This document shows, one piece after another, positions 60,655 to 64,000 of a stretch of 64,000 nt of DNA. Each line of letters begins with the position of its first letter. Position 1 is the stretch's first letter. The notes under the pieces were generated by a model that worked only from the letters and a program-made list of their open reading frames with translations, did no database searches and was not told the DNA's origin. The stretch is from Dermatemys mawii (taxonomy: Eukaryota > Chordata > Testudines > Dermatemydidae). The translations under genes were made by a program, and so were the position numbers. The stretch lies in contig ML677358.1 of assembly GCA_007922305.1 (NCBI GenBank), positions 12,293,343 to 12,357,342 on the forward strand. The letters are read 5' to 3'.

Positions 60655-61310
60655 CAGTGTCACCATTCCTGACAGGTATTTTCTAACCTGTTCTTAAAAA
60701 CTACCAATGAAAGATTCCACAACCTCCCTAGGTAATTTGTTCCAGTGCTTAACCACCCCGACGGTTAGGAAGCTTTTCCTAGAGTCTAACCTAAATCTTT
60801 CTTGCTGCAATTTAAGCCCATTACTTCTTGTCCTGTCCTCAGTGGTTAAGGAGAATAATTTATCACCATTCTCTTTATAACAACCCTTTATGTACTTGAA
60901 GACTTATCTCCCCCCTTAGTCTTCTCTTCTCCAAACTAAACAAACCAATTTTTTCAATCTTTCCTCATAGATCATGTTTTCTAGACCTTTAATCATTTAA
61001 GTTGACCTTTTCTGGACTTTCTCCAACTTGTCCACAACTTTCCCAAAGTACAGTGCCCAGAACTGGACACAAGATTCCAGCCAAGGTCTTATCAGTGCTG
61101 AGTAGAGTGGAAGAATTATGTCTCATGTCTTGCTAGCTCCTCCTATTTGTTCCCTGAATGATATTTGCTGTTTTTGCATCAGTATGACATTGTTGACTCA
61201 TATTTAGTTTGTGATCCACTATAATCTTCAGATCCTTTTCTGCGGTACTCCTTCCTAGGCAGTTATTTCCCATTTTGTATTTGTGCAGTTAGTTATTCCT
61301 TCCTCAGTGT
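60655..61310 (-). mobile_element. CR1 LINE 3' region
   Basis: The plus strand shows inverted CR1 phrases: AGATTCCACAACCTCCCTAGG, GGAAGCTTTTCCTAGAGTC, TAACCTAAATCTTTCTTGCTGC, TTACTTCTTGTCCTGTCC and, further in, CACAAGATTCCAGCCAAGG. A different CR1 subfamily from 19708-20648. No intact frame. Confidence 0.85.
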
Positions 61311-62499
61311 GGTCACAACCTCTAGACACATTATATAACACTGTTCTGGAGAAGTAATAACCACCACAGAACTTCTGTATCACTGATGAAGCTGGTAAAT
61401 AAAACTCAGTTATATTAATTTCTCTTTAAAAAGTTCAGTTTTCACAAGCTTCAGCTACTTTGTTCACTTGCAGCAGTGAGGCAAATACAGACTGAGGCTC
61501 AATAGCTTGTCTCCTTTCCATGGTTCTCTTTTAAATCTCCTAAACATCTTGCTAACAATGCCTGGATCCCATGCTCATTTTTTCCTTGCTATGGTGAGTT
61601 ACACGTGTTTACATTTGGCTGTAACAGTTTAAGGAGCGGAAATCTTACAAACACTTCTGCTGAAGCCATATAATGATAAATCAGATGCTCAAAAAGGGGG
61701 AGGGAAATCCAGACTTCAGATGGAATAAAGGACAAGATGTGGAGTTGTTCAAAAATACACATTTCATATGTTAACTTCTCTTCTTCCACCAACTTCTCAG
61801 GACCTAGCGGTAACTTGTCATTTGCCTTGACTGACACCTCTGCCGTAAGTATTCTATAACAAATGTGATTATATTGATGGACAAGTCAGTTTCCTTCAGT
61901 TATCAGATTTTGCTTGGTAAACCATGTAAAAGGAGATGAACAAATACTATATTCCGGCAGTTCTCAGTGAAACTCCTGCCAATTCTATTCCCTCTGGAGA
62001 AGCTGATGACCTTATTTATATGAGTTGGGGAACAAACTGCTGAACTTCCCTTCTATAATCATTTCATCATTGTCTTCACACTGAAAACTGGCTTTTACAA
62101 AGGAAATAGGGTCTAGTCATCAGTCTCATTTTCCAGCAAGAGACAAATTAATTTCACACATTTAGGAAGCCCATTACAGTGAAAACCAGAAGGCTGTATC
62201 TAAGGTCCATTAGAATTGCTATTCCTTAGGATTTAAAATTTGCTCTAGCACTTCATGTATATTTCTCAGCTGGGGATAACACTGGTGCTAAAGTGCCATT
62301 TTACTGTAAAAAGGGAGTACATAAAAATGAATTTCCAAATCAGGCCTCCTAAAGAAATGCAGGAATTCAATGGCTCCCCAGAGTTTGGCATGCTAAGAAC
62401 ACAGAGAATTGTTTAGGGAGAAGAGTATTTTCACATTGAAAAAGGCAAAGGATAAGGAAGTCCCAGCCCATCTATATTCAGTATTGGTCAAATTCTGCA

Positions 62500-62630
62500 G
62501 TATTTATTATTTTCATAGCACCCAAAAGTATTCTAGGCACTTTGCAAACAGAACTAGAAAGACAAGGACCCTATCTCAATTAGATTCCAGTCTAATTTTG
62601 TACATGAACCAAAGTGAGGCTGGCAAGCAA
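62500..62630 (-). repeat. MIR-like SINE tail fragment
   Basis: TATTATTTTCATAGCACCCAAAAG, CTAGGCACTTTGCAAACAGAAC and GACAAGGACCCTATCTCAA are a diverged inverted copy of the SINE tail also seen at 35870-35962. Confidence 0.5.
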
Positions 62631-64000
62631 TAGAAGGAGGAGGCAAAGAAGAGCAAAGATACAACACCACCACTCCATAGTTACTCAATTCCCACCGCAG
62701 CACCTCTCAATGGCTGCATTACATCTAGATAGATGTTTCTTTTTAATGAGGAAGAATTAACTCACTCTTTGTAGATGACACGGCTTTGCTTTTTCAGTCC
62801 TCAAACTAGGAAAAACTCCCTTTGAAGTCAAGGGGGAGTGGTGGGTTTTGCCTGAACAAGCGCGGTGGGATGCTTACATGAAGCAATTCTCTGGAGAACC
62901 ATTATTTGGAAAATATTGACTGCAACAGGAAACTGCATAAAATGAAAATAAATTGGACCCTTGACAGAGTATAGAAAATATTTAGGCTAAAATAACTACC
63001 ACTGCACAAAGCAAACAAACAGTTGCCGGAAACACAAATTAAGTTGCTGGAATCAGAGAAATAAACAGAAGAGTAGTAGACGGAATCAGTAACAAAATCC
63101 TCAGTGGGCATACAACTGACATGGTCTGCCTATTGCTGCTGAAAGAGCTGGCTTGGATGAGTCTGCCCAGCTCCTGACTGGACAGTCTCCCTTCCTCTCG
63201 AATGCCAGATGCATTTCATAGAAGACATGACATTGCACATATTTTAAGATTTGATTTAACCCTTAAAGTCTAAATAAATAATTAATTCCTTCTACCCTGT
63301 GCTCGCACTAATTACGGTGGCGCCCATTATTTGAAAGATACAACTCCTGCATGAGACATTGGAAAATCCATTCAATTAAGCAGCATGACTGGATTTATAT
63401 CTGCCTCAAAATATCCCAACACTCTCAATAAACTGACCACAATATCAACAGCTGCTGGAATTGAAGCAAAGCTCTTGTGCAGCTAACACAAGGATTCGTC
63501 TTAGCCACTATACCTTCCCTCAGCTTCTGATGAATGGAGATTCTGAAGTTTATCCTGGAACTGTGAGTGGGGTTTGTGTCGTATTCAGAGTCCTTAGAGC
63601 CAAAAAAAAGGGGGGGTGGATTGGGGGACTTTTTCTTCCTGTATAATAGACTATTTGGAGACCTATTTTGAGTTCATGTCTATCCTTCAAGCATGCTGCT
63701 CAGAGTCCTTCATCCCTCAAACCCCTTCTCTTGTCACTAGGAGTGGGTAGTGCACTAAGGACAGATTACAAATACAGTACTTGTGTGACAGTAGGAGTGG
63801 GGCAGTCTCGCCACTGTGCTTCAGCACCCAAAGCCACACAACAAAAAGGCTGAAACCCAGAAATTATTTGGAATCACGTAAGACTGAAAAACAAACAGAA
63901 ATTTACTTCAATGGACATTTGATTGGAACTATTATGAGGGCTATTTGGCTGAATTGGAAGAAAGCAGTTTTCCACACACAGCACTATAGCCGTGGCTGGA

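Larger units (their letters stand above)
41278..64000 (-). other. COL23A1: COL23A1 upstream intron, incomplete at the window edge
   Basis: From the acceptor at 41278 to the end of the window I find no further exon encoding the Cys-containing linker, furin region or membrane anchor expected upstream. The first introns of this gene are very long in mammals, so this fits one large intron. It carries the repeats listed from 42.6 to 62.6 kb. About 41.5-42.6, 43.8-45.2, 46.7-48.7, 50.6-53.3, 55.0-58.9, 59.2-60.6 and 61.3-64.0 kb hold nothing I recognise. A separate unrelated gene is not excluded, but no frame here has conserved motifs with splice support. Confidence 0.65.

Overview
The window is intronic vertebrate DNA, most likely from a turtle (a related archosauromorph is less likely). 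The evidence is a dense mix of CR1 LINE fragments in both orientations, MIR/CORE-SINE copies, hAT-like miniature elements with TAGGGTGACC-type ends, Penelope-like fragments of the kind common in turtles, and AT-rich spacer. Nothing looks prokaryotic or viral. The many short open frames of 60-170 codons are chance frames.

The one gene I can support is on the minus strand: COL23A1 (collagen XXIII alpha-1, a type II transmembrane collagen). Five tiny exons follow one another from right to left: 41277-41233 (45 bp), 32878-32871 (an 8-nt micro-exon), 27647-27621 (27 bp), 2307-2281 (27 bp) and 95-69 (27 bp). Each has AG/GT borders, and the reading phases fit without a gap. Together they give an uninterrupted Gly-X-Y run that follows, as I remember it, the start of the first collagenous domain of human COL23A1. 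No exon encoding the cytoplasmic tail, membrane anchor or the Cys-containing linker was found right of 41277, so 41278-64000 is read as the large upstream intron. Later exons lie left of position 1.

The rest is intron filled with repeats. 0.3-5 kb: small palindromic elements, a hAT element with an internal 44-bp minisatellite, and a solo LTR. 9-15 kb: an element with TATAGCGCTATA subterminal palindromes, a CAGTGG hAT, a TAGGGTGACC element and a fold-back Penelope-like element. 18-22 kb: a MIR, two opposed CR1 copies and another MIR. 26-27 kb: hairpins and a 74-bp tandem duplication. 30-37 kb: further small DNA elements. 39-46 kb: MIR, CR1, tRNA-derived SINE and a nested small element. 48-55 kb: a second Penelope-like fragment, a CA microsatellite, CR1 tails, a Ty3/gypsy-like RNase H relic and an LTR-like block. 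58-63 kb: MIR and CR1 relics.

The points most worth following up are the 8-nt coding micro-exon, the hammerhead-ribozyme-like cores in the Penelope-like copies (one locked in a 75-bp inverted repeat), and the repeat-bearing hAT element with a perfect 8-bp target duplication.
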